64,000 nucleotides of DNA from Aromatoleum petrolei (lineage in GTDB: Bacteria > Pseudomonadota > Gammaproteobacteria > Burkholderiales > Rhodocyclaceae). How positions within the stretch are numbered: the stretch's first letter is position 1; each line of letters begins with the position of its first letter. Shown piece after piece: positions 9,287 to 17,352 of the stretch. The stretch covers positions 2,418,001 through 2,482,000 of the forward strand of contig NZ_CP059560.1 in assembly GCF_017894385.1 (NCBI RefSeq), written 5' to 3'. Both the position numbers and the translations under genes were made by a program. A model generated the notes under the pieces. The model ran no database searches and was not told where the DNA came from. It saw nothing but the letters and a program-made list of their open reading frames with translations.

Positions 9287-9628
9287 ATGAACGCCTATCT
9301 CCAGTTACTCGCGGCATCGCTCATCAGCATCGCCGCCAGCCTTGCCGTCCTGCATGTGCTGTCCGGACCGCTGACGAACATCCTCGACCGGATCTGCCCG
9401 GACGAACAGGCCGCCGCCTTCTGGGCGAGCTACACGAAGGTCATGCTGGTCATCGCACCACTGCTGCTCGTCCTCCTGGTGGATATGTTCGCGCGCGTCG
9501 GCAATCCGCTCGACAGCCTGCGCCTGACCCTGATGGCGGCGCTGGGAGGGCTGCTGCTCGGGCTCTTTTCGGTCGGCCGGCACCTCGGCCGATTCGTCGA
9601 ATCGGCGCGCGGAGGCGATGCATCATGA
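9287..9628 (+). CDS. Small three-TM membrane protein, unknown function
   Basis: A 113-residue protein with three predicted membrane segments (residues ~5-28, ~48-68, ~77-98). It begins at the ATG at 9287, nine bases after AAGGAG (9274-9280); a longer reading from 9254 has no comparable ribosome-binding site. I do not recognise a named family. Its stop overlaps the ATG of the following SDR gene (ATGA), making it the leading gene of a four-gene unit with SDR, DUF2269 and DUF4166 proteins. A membrane-stress or envelope role is only a guess from the company it keeps. Confidence 0.7.
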   Translation: MNAYLQLLAASLISIAASLAVLHVLSGPLTNILDRICPDEQAAAFWASYTKVMLVIAPLLLVLLVDMFARVGNPLDSLRLTLMAALGGLLLGLFSVGRHLGRFVESARGGDAS

Positions 9629-10491
9629 ACATCCTGCTAACCGGCGCCAGCGGCTTCATCGGGCGCAACATCGCGACGGCGCTCACTGCCGCCGGTCATC
9701 GCGTCATTCCCGCTTCGCGCGAGAACGGCATCGATTTTCGCCGCATGCACTCCGCCTCGGACTGGCAAGCACATCTTGCGGGGATCGACGCGGTCATCAA
9801 CTGCGTCGGCATCATCGGCGAGAACGGCGGCCAACGGTTTGCGCCGCTGCACACCCTGGCGCCGTCGGCCCTGTTCCGGGCCTGCGCGCAGGTGGGGATT
9901 CGCAGGGTGCTGCAGATCTCCGCACTGGGCGCCGACGAGACGGCGTTCTCCGCCTACCACCTGAGCAAGCGCGCGGCCGACGACTGCCTGCGCAGCCTGG
10001 ACCTCGACTGGTTCGTGCTGCGCCCGTCCCTGATCTACGGTCGCAGCGGCAAGAGCGCCCGCCTGTTCATGCGCCTGGCCGCGCTGCCGCGCGTGCCTGT
10101 CATCGGAGACGGGCAACAGGCGATACAGCCGGTGCATATCGGCGACGTGGTGGCGACCGTCATGCGCTGCCTCGCATCGCCGCAGGTCCGGCAGGCGCTC
10201 GATATCGTCGGCCCGGAAACCGTCACGTTTGCCGATTGGCTGCAGCGCATGCGTGAAGCCCAGGGCCTGCCCCGCGCCCGCCTCGTCCGCATCCCCGTTT
10301 CCCTGGCGATGGCTCTGGCTCGCGTGGGACGGTACATCAACCCGATCCTGCAGCCGGAAAACCTGCGCATGCTGGAGACCGGCTACAAGGCCGACTTCCG
10401 GCCGCTGGCGCGCTTCCTCGGGCGCATGCCGCACACCGCCGACGCACGTCTGTTCTTCTCGGATGGCACCGATGCACGGAGCGCATCATGA
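9625..10491 (+). CDS. NAD(P)-dependent epimerase/dehydratase-like SDR protein
   Basis: A 288-residue atypical SDR. The Rossmann start is ILLTGASGFIGRNIATALTA (GxxGxxG), the catalytic YxxxK is AYHLSKRAAD, and FVLRPSLIYGRSGK is the typical segment after it. The closest layout is the NDUFA9 / NmrA-like branch, which often binds a nucleotide without a known substrate. It overlaps both neighbours by four bases (ATGA), indicating coupled translation. The frame continues open upstream to about 9004 inside the AraC gene, but that part is coincidental: the ATG at 9625 directly precedes the Rossmann motif. Confidence 0.85.
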   Translation: MNILLTGASGFIGRNIATALTAAGHRVIPASRENGIDFRRMHSASDWQAHLAGIDAVINCVGIIGENGGQRFAPLHTLAPSALFRACAQVGIRRVLQISALGADETAFSAYHLSKRAADDCLRSLDLDWFVLRPSLIYGRSGKSARLFMRLAALPRVPVIGDGQQAIQPVHIGDVVATVMRCLASPQVRQALDIVGPETVTFADWLQRMREAQGLPRARLVRIPVSLAMALARVGRYINPILQPENLRMLETGYKADFRPLARFLGRMPHTADARLFFSDGTDARSAS

Positions 10492-10967
10492 CCTACACCC
10501 TGCTCAAGATCTTCCATGTCCTCAGCATGGTGCTACTGTTCGGCACCGGCCTCGGCAGCGCGTTCTACAAGTGGATGGCCGACCGCAGCGGCAATCTCGC
10601 CCACATCGCCGTCACCAACCGGCATGTGGTGCTGGCCGACTGGATCTTCACCACGCCGACGGTGGTCCTCCAGCCCGTGAGCGGCTTGTGGATGTTGTTC
10701 CTGCTCGGCGTACCGCTCATGACGCCCTGGGTGGTCGCCAGCCTGCTCCTGTTCCTGCTTGCGGGCGCCTGCTGGCTGCCCGTGGTGTGGCTGCAGATCC
10801 GCATGCGGAAGATCGCCGAGGACGCCGTCGCACGCGGGACGCCCTTGCCCGCGCTGTACTGGCGCATGGCGCGCTGGTGGTTCTGGCTGGGCGTTCCCGC
10901 CTTCACGGCGATGGTGCTGGTGGTGGCCTTGATGGTGTTCAAACACGTTCCGGGAGTCGGATCATGA
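10488..10967 (+). CDS. DUF2269 family integral membrane protein
   Basis: A 159-residue protein with four hydrophobic segments, beginning TYTLLKIFHVLSMVLLFGTG, the usual opening of DUF2269 proteins, with a conserved histidine in the first segment and further histidines near the second (ITNRHVV-like region). Some distantly related small four-helix proteins bind haem; whether this one does is unknown. It overlaps the SDR stop and the next start by ATGA, so it belongs to the four-gene unit 9287-11545. The family call rests on the N-terminal pattern and topology. Confidence 0.75.
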   Translation: MTYTLLKIFHVLSMVLLFGTGLGSAFYKWMADRSGNLAHIAVTNRHVVLADWIFTTPTVVLQPVSGLWMLFLLGVPLMTPWVVASLLLFLLAGACWLPVVWLQIRMRKIAEDAVARGTPLPALYWRMARWWFWLGVPAFTAMVLVVALMVFKHVPGVGS

Positions 10968-11545
10968 AGAGTCTCATGCAACAGGCGCTGGGCGCCGACT
11001 GGGAAAAGCTGCCTCCGGCATTGCAGGCCCATTACCGCTTCGGCACGAACACTGACAGCGGGCAGATGGATATCCACTACCCCGGCTACCTGCAACCCCT
11101 GCTGAGCGCGCTGCGGCTCCTGGGGGCCCTGGTCAATCGCCGCGGCAGCCGGCTCGATACCGTGGTCGAGAAGGAGGTGGTCGGCGAGCGCCAGTACTGG
11201 CGCAGGACCGTGGCCTACCCGGACGGCAGGGTGATCCGCTTCGACAGCTTCTGGGTCTCTGCCGGAGCGGGCGAGGTCATCGAATTCGTCAATCCCGTAT
11301 TCGGGCTGCAGATGGCCCCCTACGTCCGCGGCGAGCGGCTGCATTATCGCAGCGTGCGCTACGTTGCCAGGCTCGGGCCGCTGCTTCTGCCGATACCGGA
11401 ATGGCTGGTGCTGGGGCACGCCACCATCGTGGAGGAGGCGATCGACGACAGCCGGTTCGCGATGGATTTTCGTCTCACGCACCCGCTGTTGGGGGAGGTC
11501 TTCCGCTACGCGGGGGAGTTCGAGACTGCTTTGCGCGGATCCTGA
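10964..11545 (+). CDS. DUF4166 domain-containing protein
   Basis: A 193-residue soluble protein starting at the ATG that overlaps the DUF2269 stop. Features of DUF4166 are visible: the opening MQQALGADWEKLPPALQAHY, the central YWRRTVAYPDGRVIRFDS, and VEEAIDDSRFAMDFRLTHP followed by a GEVFRYAGEF ending. The fold is thought to be beta-rich and the function is unknown. In other genomes DUF4166 is found beside SDR or DoxX-like membrane proteins, as here. This is the last gene of the operon; it is convergent with the Bcr/CflA exporter 16 bases away. Confidence 0.8.
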   Translation: MKSLMQQALGADWEKLPPALQAHYRFGTNTDSGQMDIHYPGYLQPLLSALRLLGALVNRRGSRLDTVVEKEVVGERQYWRRTVAYPDGRVIRFDSFWVSAGAGEVIEFVNPVFGLQMAPYVRGERLHYRSVRYVARLGPLLLPIPEWLVLGHATIVEEAIDDSRFAMDFRLTHPLLGEVFRYAGEFETALRGS

Positions 11546-11560
11546 TCGCCCCCAGCGCAT

Positions 11561-12745
11561 TCAGCCCGGCTGCCGCACCCACGCGAGATAGCTGCCCAGG
11601 CTGGCGATCGCACCGACTGCGATGACCAGCGCCATCGGCACCACGGATTGCGCGAGGCTGTGGCCGACGATGACGCCGGCGAGCGCCGCGAGCCCCATCT
11701 GCGCGAACCCCATCAGCGAGGCCGCGGAACCGGCCATGTGCGGATAGGGTGCCATGCCGATCGCGGCCGCATTGGGCATCACGAGGCCAATCGAGCAGGC
11801 CGAGAACCACATCGGCAGCATGACCGCGAGCGGGTGATGCACGCCGGCGAGCGCGAGGCCCAGCATCGCGCCGCCGGCGACGACGCCCAGCAGTGCGCCG
11901 TTGCGCATCAGCCGCTCCGGACCGACGCGTCGCGACAGGCGGCCCGAGGCCGTGGTGCCCGCCATGTAGCCCGACACCATCACGCCGAAGGCGAGGCCCA
12001 TCTGCTGCGGCGTGAAGCCGAACATGCCGATGAAGACGAAGGACGAGCCGGAGATGAAGGCGAACAGGCCCGCGTAGGCGAGCGCGTTGCAGAGCAGCAC
12101 CCCGCGGTAGCGGCGGTCGCGCAGCAGCGTCGAAAAATTCGCCCAGATCTCCGCCGGGCGGCCAGCCGCGGGGTTGAGGTGGGGATTGGTCTCGCGCAGC
12201 AGGAACATGATGGCGAGCACGAGCAGCGCGGAATACGCGACCAGGAACACGAAGGTCGCGCGCCAGCCCCACCACTCGGTGAGCCAGCCGCCGACGAGCG
12301 GGCCGACCAGGGGCGCGATCGCCATCGCAGTGCCGACGTAGGACAGCATGCGCGCCGAGTCCTGCGGCCCATACACGTCGCGCACGACCGCACGGCCGAG
12401 CACCGGCCCGGCGCAAGCCCCCAGCGCCTGCAGGAAGCGCGCGGCGATGAGCGCGTCGATCGACACCGCGAACACGCACGTGAGCGACGCGACGACATAC
12501 ACCGCGACCCCGGACAGCAGCACCGGCCGGCGCCCGTAGCGGTCGGACAGCGGCCCGCAGGCGAGTTGGCCGACGGCGAAGCCGAACAGATAGACCGACA
12601 AGGTGAGCTGGGTGTGCGCGACGTCGGTGGCGAGCGACGCGGTGATCGCCGGTAGCGCGGGCAGGTAGAAGTCGGTCGACAGCGGCCCGAGCGCGACGAG
12701 CGCGGTGATCAGGACGGCAAGGGTGAGCGTGGGCGCGGCGGTCAT
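11561..12745 (-). CDS. Bcr/CflA family drug-resistance MFS exporter
   Basis: A 394-residue inner-membrane protein with 12 predicted helices, a drug:proton antiporter. The MFS motif A loop is visible as LACGPLSDRYGRRPVLLSG (near residue 65), and PALPAITASLATDVAHTQLTLSVY in the first loop is typical of Bcr/CflA. RFLQALGACAGPVLGRAVVRD matches the motif C region. The start is the ATG at 12743-12745. Upstream is a 73-bp AT-richer gap before maiA, whose transcript points into this gene; whether the exporter belongs to the aromatic operon or has its own promoter in the gap cannot be settled. Confidence 0.92.
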   Translation of the reverse strand: MTAAPTLTLAVLITALVALGPLSTDFYLPALPAITASLATDVAHTQLTLSVYLFGFAVGQLACGPLSDRYGRRPVLLSGVAVYVVASLTCVFAVSIDALIAARFLQALGACAGPVLGRAVVRDVYGPQDSARMLSYVGTAMAIAPLVGPLVGGWLTEWWGWRATFVFLVAYSALLVLAIMFLLRETNPHLNPAAGRPAEIWANFSTLLRDRRYRGVLLCNALAYAGLFAFISGSSFVFIGMFGFTPQQMGLAFGVMVSGYMAGTTASGRLSRRVGPERLMRNGALLGVVAGGAMLGLALAGVHHPLAVMLPMWFSACSIGLVMPNAAAIGMAPYPHMAGSAASLMGFAQMGLAALAGVIVGHSLAQSVVPMALVIAVGAIASLGSYLAWVRQPG

Positions 12746-12818
12746 CGAAGGGTGGGCAAGAAAAGAGGCCCGATCTTAGAGCCGCATTTGTTAGATATCA
12801 ACCAATAACCGACGCTTT

Positions 12819-13463
12819 CTACTCCGCATCCGGTTGTACGCCTGGCGCGGCGAGCCGGAAGGCGTCGAGCATCTCGCAGGCGTCCACAATGTGCAGCACG
12901 GTCGGCATCGCGTCGAGCTTCGCACCGAAGCGCCGTGCATTGAACACCTGCGGCACGAGGCAGCAGTCGGCGAGCCCCGGCGCGTCGCCGTGGCAGAAGC
13001 GCCCGGTGCGCGCATCGCCCGCAAGCATCGCCTCCACCGCCGCGAGGCCGAGCTCGCACCAGTGGCGGTACCAGGCATCCTTCTGCTCGTCGCTCACGCC
13101 CAGTTCGCGCTTGAGGTACTGCAGCACGCGCAGGTTGTTGATGGGGTGGATGTCGCACGCGATCGCCTGCGCGAGCGCCCGCACCCGCGCCCGCCCGGCC
13201 GCGTCGGCGGGCAGCAGCGGCGGTTCGCGGTGCGTCTCGTCGAGGTACTCGATGATCGCGAGCGACTGCGTGAACACTTGGCCGTCGTCCTCGAGCGCGG
13301 GCACGAGGCCGGCCGGGTTCAGCGCGAGGTAGTCGGGCTTGCGGTGCTGGCCGCCGTCCTTCACGAGATGCACCGGCACCACCTCCCAGGCGAGGCCCTT
13401 GAGGTTCAGTGCGATGCGCACGCGATAGGCGGCGGAGCTGCGGAAGTAGGTGTAGAGCTTCAT
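12819..13463 (-). CDS. maiA: Maleylacetoacetate (or maleylpyruvate) isomerase, zeta-class GST
   Basis: A 214-residue cytosolic enzyme that uses glutathione for cis-trans isomerisation of maleylacetoacetate or maleylpyruvate. The zeta-class signature is clear: YTYFRSSAAYRVRIALNLKG at the start with the SSxxxxR active-site motif, and LVPALEDDGQVFTQSLAIIEYL for glutathione binding. The ATG at 13461-13463 directly precedes the motif; a longer reading to 13529 adds non-conserved sequence. It is the third gene after an aromatic-ring FAD monooxygenase and a DUF2783 gene, suggesting a gentisate or homogentisate type pathway, though no ring-cleavage dioxygenase is present in the window. Confidence 0.92.
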   Translation of the reverse strand: MKLYTYFRSSAAYRVRIALNLKGLAWEVVPVHLVKDGGQHRKPDYLALNPAGLVPALEDDGQVFTQSLAIIEYLDETHREPPLLPADAAGRARVRALAQAIACDIHPINNLRVLQYLKRELGVSDEQKDAWYRHWCELGLAAVEAMLAGDARTGRFCHGDAPGLADCCLVPQVFNARRFGAKLDAMPTVLHIVDACEMLDAFRLAAPGVQPDAE

Positions 13464-13592
13464 GCGATTCCCGGGACAAGGGTTGCTCGGCGTGCGCGCG
13501 GCACGACCTGCTGGACGATCATCCGTCATCTCGAATGCATTGAGGCGACGTGCTGCGTCCTGCCAATCGGCAAGACGGGTTCTCCGCGTCGC

Positions 13593-13817
13593 TCAGACGC
13601 CTTCGCGCGCGATCTTCATCGCCGCGCGCAGCACCGCGATGTCGCCGATGTGGTTCGCGAGCAGCAGGATCAGGCGCGCATTGACCATCGCGCTCTGCTC
13701 GTCGGTGAGGTCGCGGTGCATGTCGATCAGGGCCTCGTAGAAGTCGTCGCCGGGCGAGAAGGCTCGGAAGTAGCGCTTGCCGGGGGTGAAGAAGTTCGGG
13801 TCGGTGTTGAGGCTCAT
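13593..13817 (-). CDS. DUF2783 domain-containing small protein
   Basis: A 74-residue acidic helical protein matching DUF2783: opening LNTDPNFFTPGKRYFRAFSP, centre DDFYEALIDMHRDLTDEQS, end AVLRAAMKIAREGV. The family almost always accompanies FAD-dependent aromatic hydroxylases, as here (12 bases after the 562-residue monooxygenase), and may be a subunit or stability factor, but this has not been shown to my knowledge. A 129-bp gap separates it from maiA, long enough for an internal promoter or a processed leader, where I see no clear element. Confidence 0.85.
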   Translation of the reverse strand: MSLNTDPNFFTPGKRYFRAFSPGDDFYEALIDMHRDLTDEQSAMVNARLILLLANHIGDIAVLRAAMKIAREGV

Positions 13818-13829
13818 GGCGGCGCTCCT

Positions 13830-15518
13830 TCAGGCGTTGCAGGTCGCGCGGGCGAGCGCGGCGCGCACGGTCGCGGCGTCGAAGCTGCGCCAGCGCGCAG
13901 CCACATGCTGGTCGGGGCGGATCAGGTAGCTCGTGCCGGGCTTGAGGTCGTAGCGTTCGCGGATGCGCCCTTTCGCGTCGATGAGCGTCCGCAGACCTGC
14001 GGGGGCCTGGCCACGCTCGGCGACGACCAGCACTTCGACGGGAATCGCGCCCGCGGCGAGGTCCGCGAAGGCGGCGGCCGTCGCGGCATCGACGTCCGCT
14101 GCATCCGGCATGCAGTACAGCAGCTGGAAGCAGTTGCCGGCCACCTGCAGCAGCCACTGCTCGCCGCCGGCGCTGTCGACCGGCGCGTCGTCCATCGGCG
14201 CGCCGGGCACCATGTGGCCGGCGAAGACCTCGCTGTCGGGCGTGTTGAGGCGCGACTCGACGAGGAAGCTCGGCACCGACAGCCGCCCGGAGTTCACCAG
14301 TGCGCGCGCGAAGGGGTAGTCCTTCGCCAGCCCCAGCACGGCATTGCGGAAGGTCCGGCTGGTCGCGCTCTTGGGGGTGATGAAGTCGGTCGAACGCGTC
14401 GAGTTCATGAGGTTCTCGTCGGCCGCGGCGACGCGCTCCTCGGAATAGGTATCCAGCAATGCCGCGGGCGCCTTGCCGTCCAGCACCAGCTTGAGCTTCC
14501 ACACGAGGTTGTCGGTGTCCTGGATGCCGGAGTTCGCGCCGCGCGCGCCGAAGGGCGAGACCTGATGCGCGGCATCCCCCGTGAACAGCAGCCGCCCGTG
14601 GCGGAACGCGTGCATGCGGCGGCACTGGAAGGTGTACACGCTGACCCACTCGAGCTCGAATTCGCGGTCCTCATTGGCGTGCCATCCGAGCATCGCCTTG
14701 ATGCGCGGAATCACGTTCTCGGGCTTCTTCTCCTCCTCCGGATCGACGTTCCAGCCGAGCTGGAAGTCGATGCGCCACACGTTGTCGGCCTGGCGGTGCA
14801 GCAGCACCGACTGGTTCGGATGGAAGGGCGGATCGAACCAGAACCAGCGCTCGGTGGGGTAGTCCGCCTTCATCACGACGTCGGCGATGAGGAAGCGGTC
14901 CATGAAGATCTTGCCTTCGATGTCCAGCCCCATCATGTGGCGGATCGGACTGCGCGCGCCGTCGGCGACCACCAGCCAGTCGGTGTCGATCGAGTATGCG
15001 CCGTCGGCGGTCTCGACGCGCAGCGCGACGCGCTCCCCGTGGTCGCTCACCGCGATCACGTTGTTCTTCCAGCGCAGGTCGATGTTCGGTAGCGACTGCG
15101 CGCGGCGCACGAGGTATTCCTCGAGGTAATACTGCTGCAGGTTGATCATGCCGGGGCGGTGGTGGTCGGGCTCCGGGCACAGATTGAAGTTGAACACCTC
15201 CTGTTCGCGGAAGAAGGTGCGGCCGACGTTCCAAGACACGCCCTTCTGCACCATCTCCTCGGCGCAGCCGAGGCGGTCCATGATCTCGAGCGCGCGCTTC
15301 GCATAGCACACGCCACGCGAGCCGATCGACACCGTGTCGTCGTTGTCGAGCAGCACGACCGGCACGCCGTGGATCGCGAGGTCGATCGCCGCCGCGAGGC
15401 CCACCGGGCCGGCGCCGACGACCACGACCGGATAGCGGCCGTCGCTCCCCTCCCGCCCTTCGGCGAGCTCCGGCGGGCGCCGGTATTCGAATTTCGGGTA
15501 CTGGTACGTGCTCAGCAC
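13830..15518 (-). CDS. FAD-dependent aromatic-ring monooxygenase (MhpA-like)
   Basis: A 562-residue flavoprotein hydroxylase of the phenol/3-(3-hydroxyphenyl)propionate hydroxylase group. The FAD motifs are visible: VVVVGAGPVGLAAAIDLAIHG (GxGxxG, near residue 30), DWLVVADGARSPIRHMMGL (DG motif, ~190) and LLFTGDAAHQVSPFGARGAN (GD motif, ~320), with a thioredoxin-like C-terminal domain after ~420. The start is a GTG at 15516-15518, chosen because AGGAGGAGG lies just upstream. It heads the operon with DUF2783 and maiA and diverges from an IclR regulator. The substrate is probably a meta-hydroxylated aromatic acid; that is inferred from family and neighbours. It is much longer than 3-hydroxybenzoate 6-hydroxylase (~400 residues), so that name is not assigned. 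Confidence 0.85.
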   Translation of the reverse strand: MLSTYQYPKFEYRRPPELAEGREGSDGRYPVVVVGAGPVGLAAAIDLAIHGVPVVLLDNDDTVSIGSRGVCYAKRALEIMDRLGCAEEMVQKGVSWNVGRTFFREQEVFNFNLCPEPDHHRPGMINLQQYYLEEYLVRRAQSLPNIDLRWKNNVIAVSDHGERVALRVETADGAYSIDTDWLVVADGARSPIRHMMGLDIEGKIFMDRFLIADVVMKADYPTERWFWFDPPFHPNQSVLLHRQADNVWRIDFQLGWNVDPEEEKKPENVIPRIKAMLGWHANEDREFELEWVSVYTFQCRRMHAFRHGRLLFTGDAAHQVSPFGARGANSGIQDTDNLVWKLKLVLDGKAPAALLDTYSEERVAAADENLMNSTRSTDFITPKSATSRTFRNAVLGLAKDYPFARALVNSGRLSVPSFLVESRLNTPDSEVFAGHMVPGAPMDDAPVDSAGGEQWLLQVAGNCFQLLYCMPDAADVDAATAAAFADLAAGAIPVEVLVVAERGQAPAGLRTLIDAKGRIRERYDLKPGTSYLIRPDQHVAARWRSFDAATVRAALARATCNA

Positions 15519-15645
15519 GGGATCCTCCTCCTGTGTTCCAATCGCTTCGGACGCCGCCTTCTGCGAGCGGGTCGCCAATCTACAGTTCGTCTGCCCGGGC
15601 ATGGACTTCTGCGGGGGCCGTGAGCGATCAATTTCATCCTAGCTA

Positions 15646-15661
15646 ACGATTTGTTAATCGT
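15646..15661. promoter_or_regulatory. Perfect inverted repeat in the monooxygenase/iclR divergent region
   Basis: ACGATT-TGTT-AATCGT, six-base arms, inside an AT-rich patch (15630-15700) of the 212-bp gap between the monooxygenase and the IclR gene. Size and location fit an operator for the adjacent IclR protein, which would control both genes. No binding site consensus for this subgroup is known to me, so the assignment is an inference from position and symmetry. Confidence 0.5.
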
Positions 15662-15730
15662 CAATTCGTTTGCTATCGTTGAATATCAATCAAGAAAGGC
15701 GATCGGCGCAACTGCTAAGATTCGCGCTCC

Positions 15731-16567
15731 ATGGGAGACAAGAACTTGGACAACGAAACGCTCGCGGAGCGCCCGGAAGAGCCGGGCAGCAAACACGGCG
15801 GCGATCGGCGCGGCATCCAGTCGATCGAAGTCGGCGGCGCGCTGCTGCAGGCGCTGGTGCGCCAGGGTGCGCCGATGATCCTGAAGGAGCTCGCGCGCGA
15901 GGCCGGCATGCCGCCCGCCAAGGCCCACCCCTACCTGGTGAGCTTCGGCAAGCTCGGCCTGATCGAGCAGGATCCGCTTACCGGCCGCTATGGCCTGGGC
16001 GCCTTCGCGCTGCAGATGGGGTTGTCCGCGCTGCACGGCCTGAGCCCGCTGCGCGTCGCGACCCCCGAGGCGGCCCGTCTCTCCGACGAGATCCAGCAGA
16101 ACGTCGCGATCGCCGTGTGGGGCAACCAGGGTCCGACCATCGTCAGCATCGAGGAATGCAGCCGCCAGGTGCATGTGAATATGCGTGTGGGCACCGTGAT
16201 GGACCTGCTCACGTCGGCCACCGGCCGCACCTTTGCCGCCTTCCTGCCGGCACGCATGACCTCGGCACTGGTCGAGGAGGAGTTCGCGCGCCTGTCGGCC
16301 AGCGGCGGGGCGATGACGCGCGAGGAACTCGAGTCAGGGCTCGCCGAAGTGCGCCGCGAGCGCCTCGCCCGTGCCGTCGGCAAGCCGATCCCCGGCATCA
16401 ATGCCTTCACCGCGCCGGTATTCGACCACACCGACCATCTCGCACTGGCGATCACCGCGATGGGCCCGGCCGCGAACTTCGACCCGGCATGGGACGGCCC
16501 GATGGCGACGAAGCTGCGCACGTGCGCGCAGGCGATCTCGGCACGGCTCGGCAACACGGACGGCTGA
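15731..16567 (+). CDS. IclR-family transcriptional regulator
   Basis: A 278-residue regulator with an N-terminal winged helix (residues ~28-85; ILKELAREAGMPPAKAHPYL is the helix-turn-helix) and a C-terminal effector domain (~100-270) with the IclR pattern TSATGRTFAAFLPARMT and GINAFTAPVFDHTDHLALAI. It is preceded by a hydrophilic 25-residue extension. Divergent from the FAD monooxygenase operon, it is the probable local regulator, answering to an aromatic acid or catabolite. The inverted repeat at 15646-15661 is a candidate site. Its stop is five bases before the amidase start, so both may share a transcript despite unrelated roles. Confidence 0.92.
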   Translation: MGDKNLDNETLAERPEEPGSKHGGDRRGIQSIEVGGALLQALVRQGAPMILKELAREAGMPPAKAHPYLVSFGKLGLIEQDPLTGRYGLGAFALQMGLSALHGLSPLRVATPEAARLSDEIQQNVAIAVWGNQGPTIVSIEECSRQVHVNMRVGTVMDLLTSATGRTFAAFLPARMTSALVEEEFARLSASGGAMTREELESGLAEVRRERLARAVGKPIPGINAFTAPVFDHTDHLALAITAMGPAANFDPAWDGPMATKLRTCAQAISARLGNTDG

Positions 16568-16571
16568 GCGC

Positions 16572-17339
16572 GTGGGCGCACGACGCCAGCCGCCATCGCC
16601 CCTTCGACGCACGGCCCGGGCGGCGCTGGGCCTGCTCCTCGCGCCGATCGCACTCCCCGCCCCGTTGGCTGCCGGCGAAGCTCCCCTCATCGCCGTCGAC
16701 GTCGGTCACACGCTGGCTGCACCCGGCGCAATCAGCGCGCGCGGCCGCACCGAGTTCGAGTTCAACCGCGATCTCGCCGGGCGCGTCGTCGCCGCGCTCG
16801 AACGGCTCGGCCTGCGAGCCGAGCTGATCAACGCCGATGGCCTCATTGAATCGCTGCAGGCGCGCCCCGAACAAGCTGCCGGAGCCGTCTTCCTGATCTC
16901 GATCCACCACGATTCGGTCGGCGAGCAGCACCTCACGCCCTGGGAATGGCAGGGCATCCCGCTTGATTTCAGCGACCTGTGGGCGGGCCATTCGCTTTTC
17001 GTGTCACGTCGCAATCCCGACCCCGCGGGCAGCCTGATGTGTGCCTCGGCGATCGGCGCGCGGCTGCAGCGCGCGGGCTTCGTGCCGACCGACAAGAACG
17101 CACGCCGCCGCGAGTATGCCGACGCGCAGCACGCCACCCACTACTACGACAACCTCGTCGTGCTCTACCGCGCGCAGCAGCCCGCGGTGCTGTTCGAGGC
17201 CGGGGTGCTCAAGCACCGCGACGAGGAATTGCTCCTGCGCGACGCGGAGCGCCAGCAGCGCATGGCCGAGGAGATCGCCACCGGCGTCGCCGCCTGCGTC
17301 ACGGCAGGCGGCCTCGCCGCGGCAGGACGCACCGACTGA
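16572..17339 (+). CDS. N-acetylmuramoyl-L-alanine amidase (Amidase_3, AmiA/B/C type)
   Basis: A 255-residue exported zinc hydrolase that cuts the peptide stem from peptidoglycan. A GTG at 16572 begins a basic, hydrophobic signal peptide (ALGLLLAPIALPAPLAAGEA). Zinc and catalytic residues are all visible: VDVGHT (first His), the Glu in GRTEFEFNRDLA, SIHHDS (second His) and LFEAGVLKHRDEE (catalytic Glu). The protein lacks the N-terminal AMIN domain of AmiC and has no LysM repeats. The frame is open upstream into iclR, but the GTG five bases after that stop is the only start giving a signal peptide. It converges on the cytochrome gene. Confidence 0.85.
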   Translation: MGARRQPPSPLRRTARAALGLLLAPIALPAPLAAGEAPLIAVDVGHTLAAPGAISARGRTEFEFNRDLAGRVVAALERLGLRAELINADGLIESLQARPEQAAGAVFLISIHHDSVGEQHLTPWEWQGIPLDFSDLWAGHSLFVSRRNPDPAGSLMCASAIGARLQRAGFVPTDKNARRREYADAQHATHYYDNLVVLYRAQQPAVLFEAGVLKHRDEELLLRDAERQQRMAEEIATGVAACVTAGGLAAAGRTD

Positions 17340-17352
17340 AGGACGCGTGCGC

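Noticed and set aside
12834..15092. A 752-residue plus-strand open frame opposite maiA and the monooxygenase
   Set aside because: Shadow of the two genes; no signatures and no start signal.
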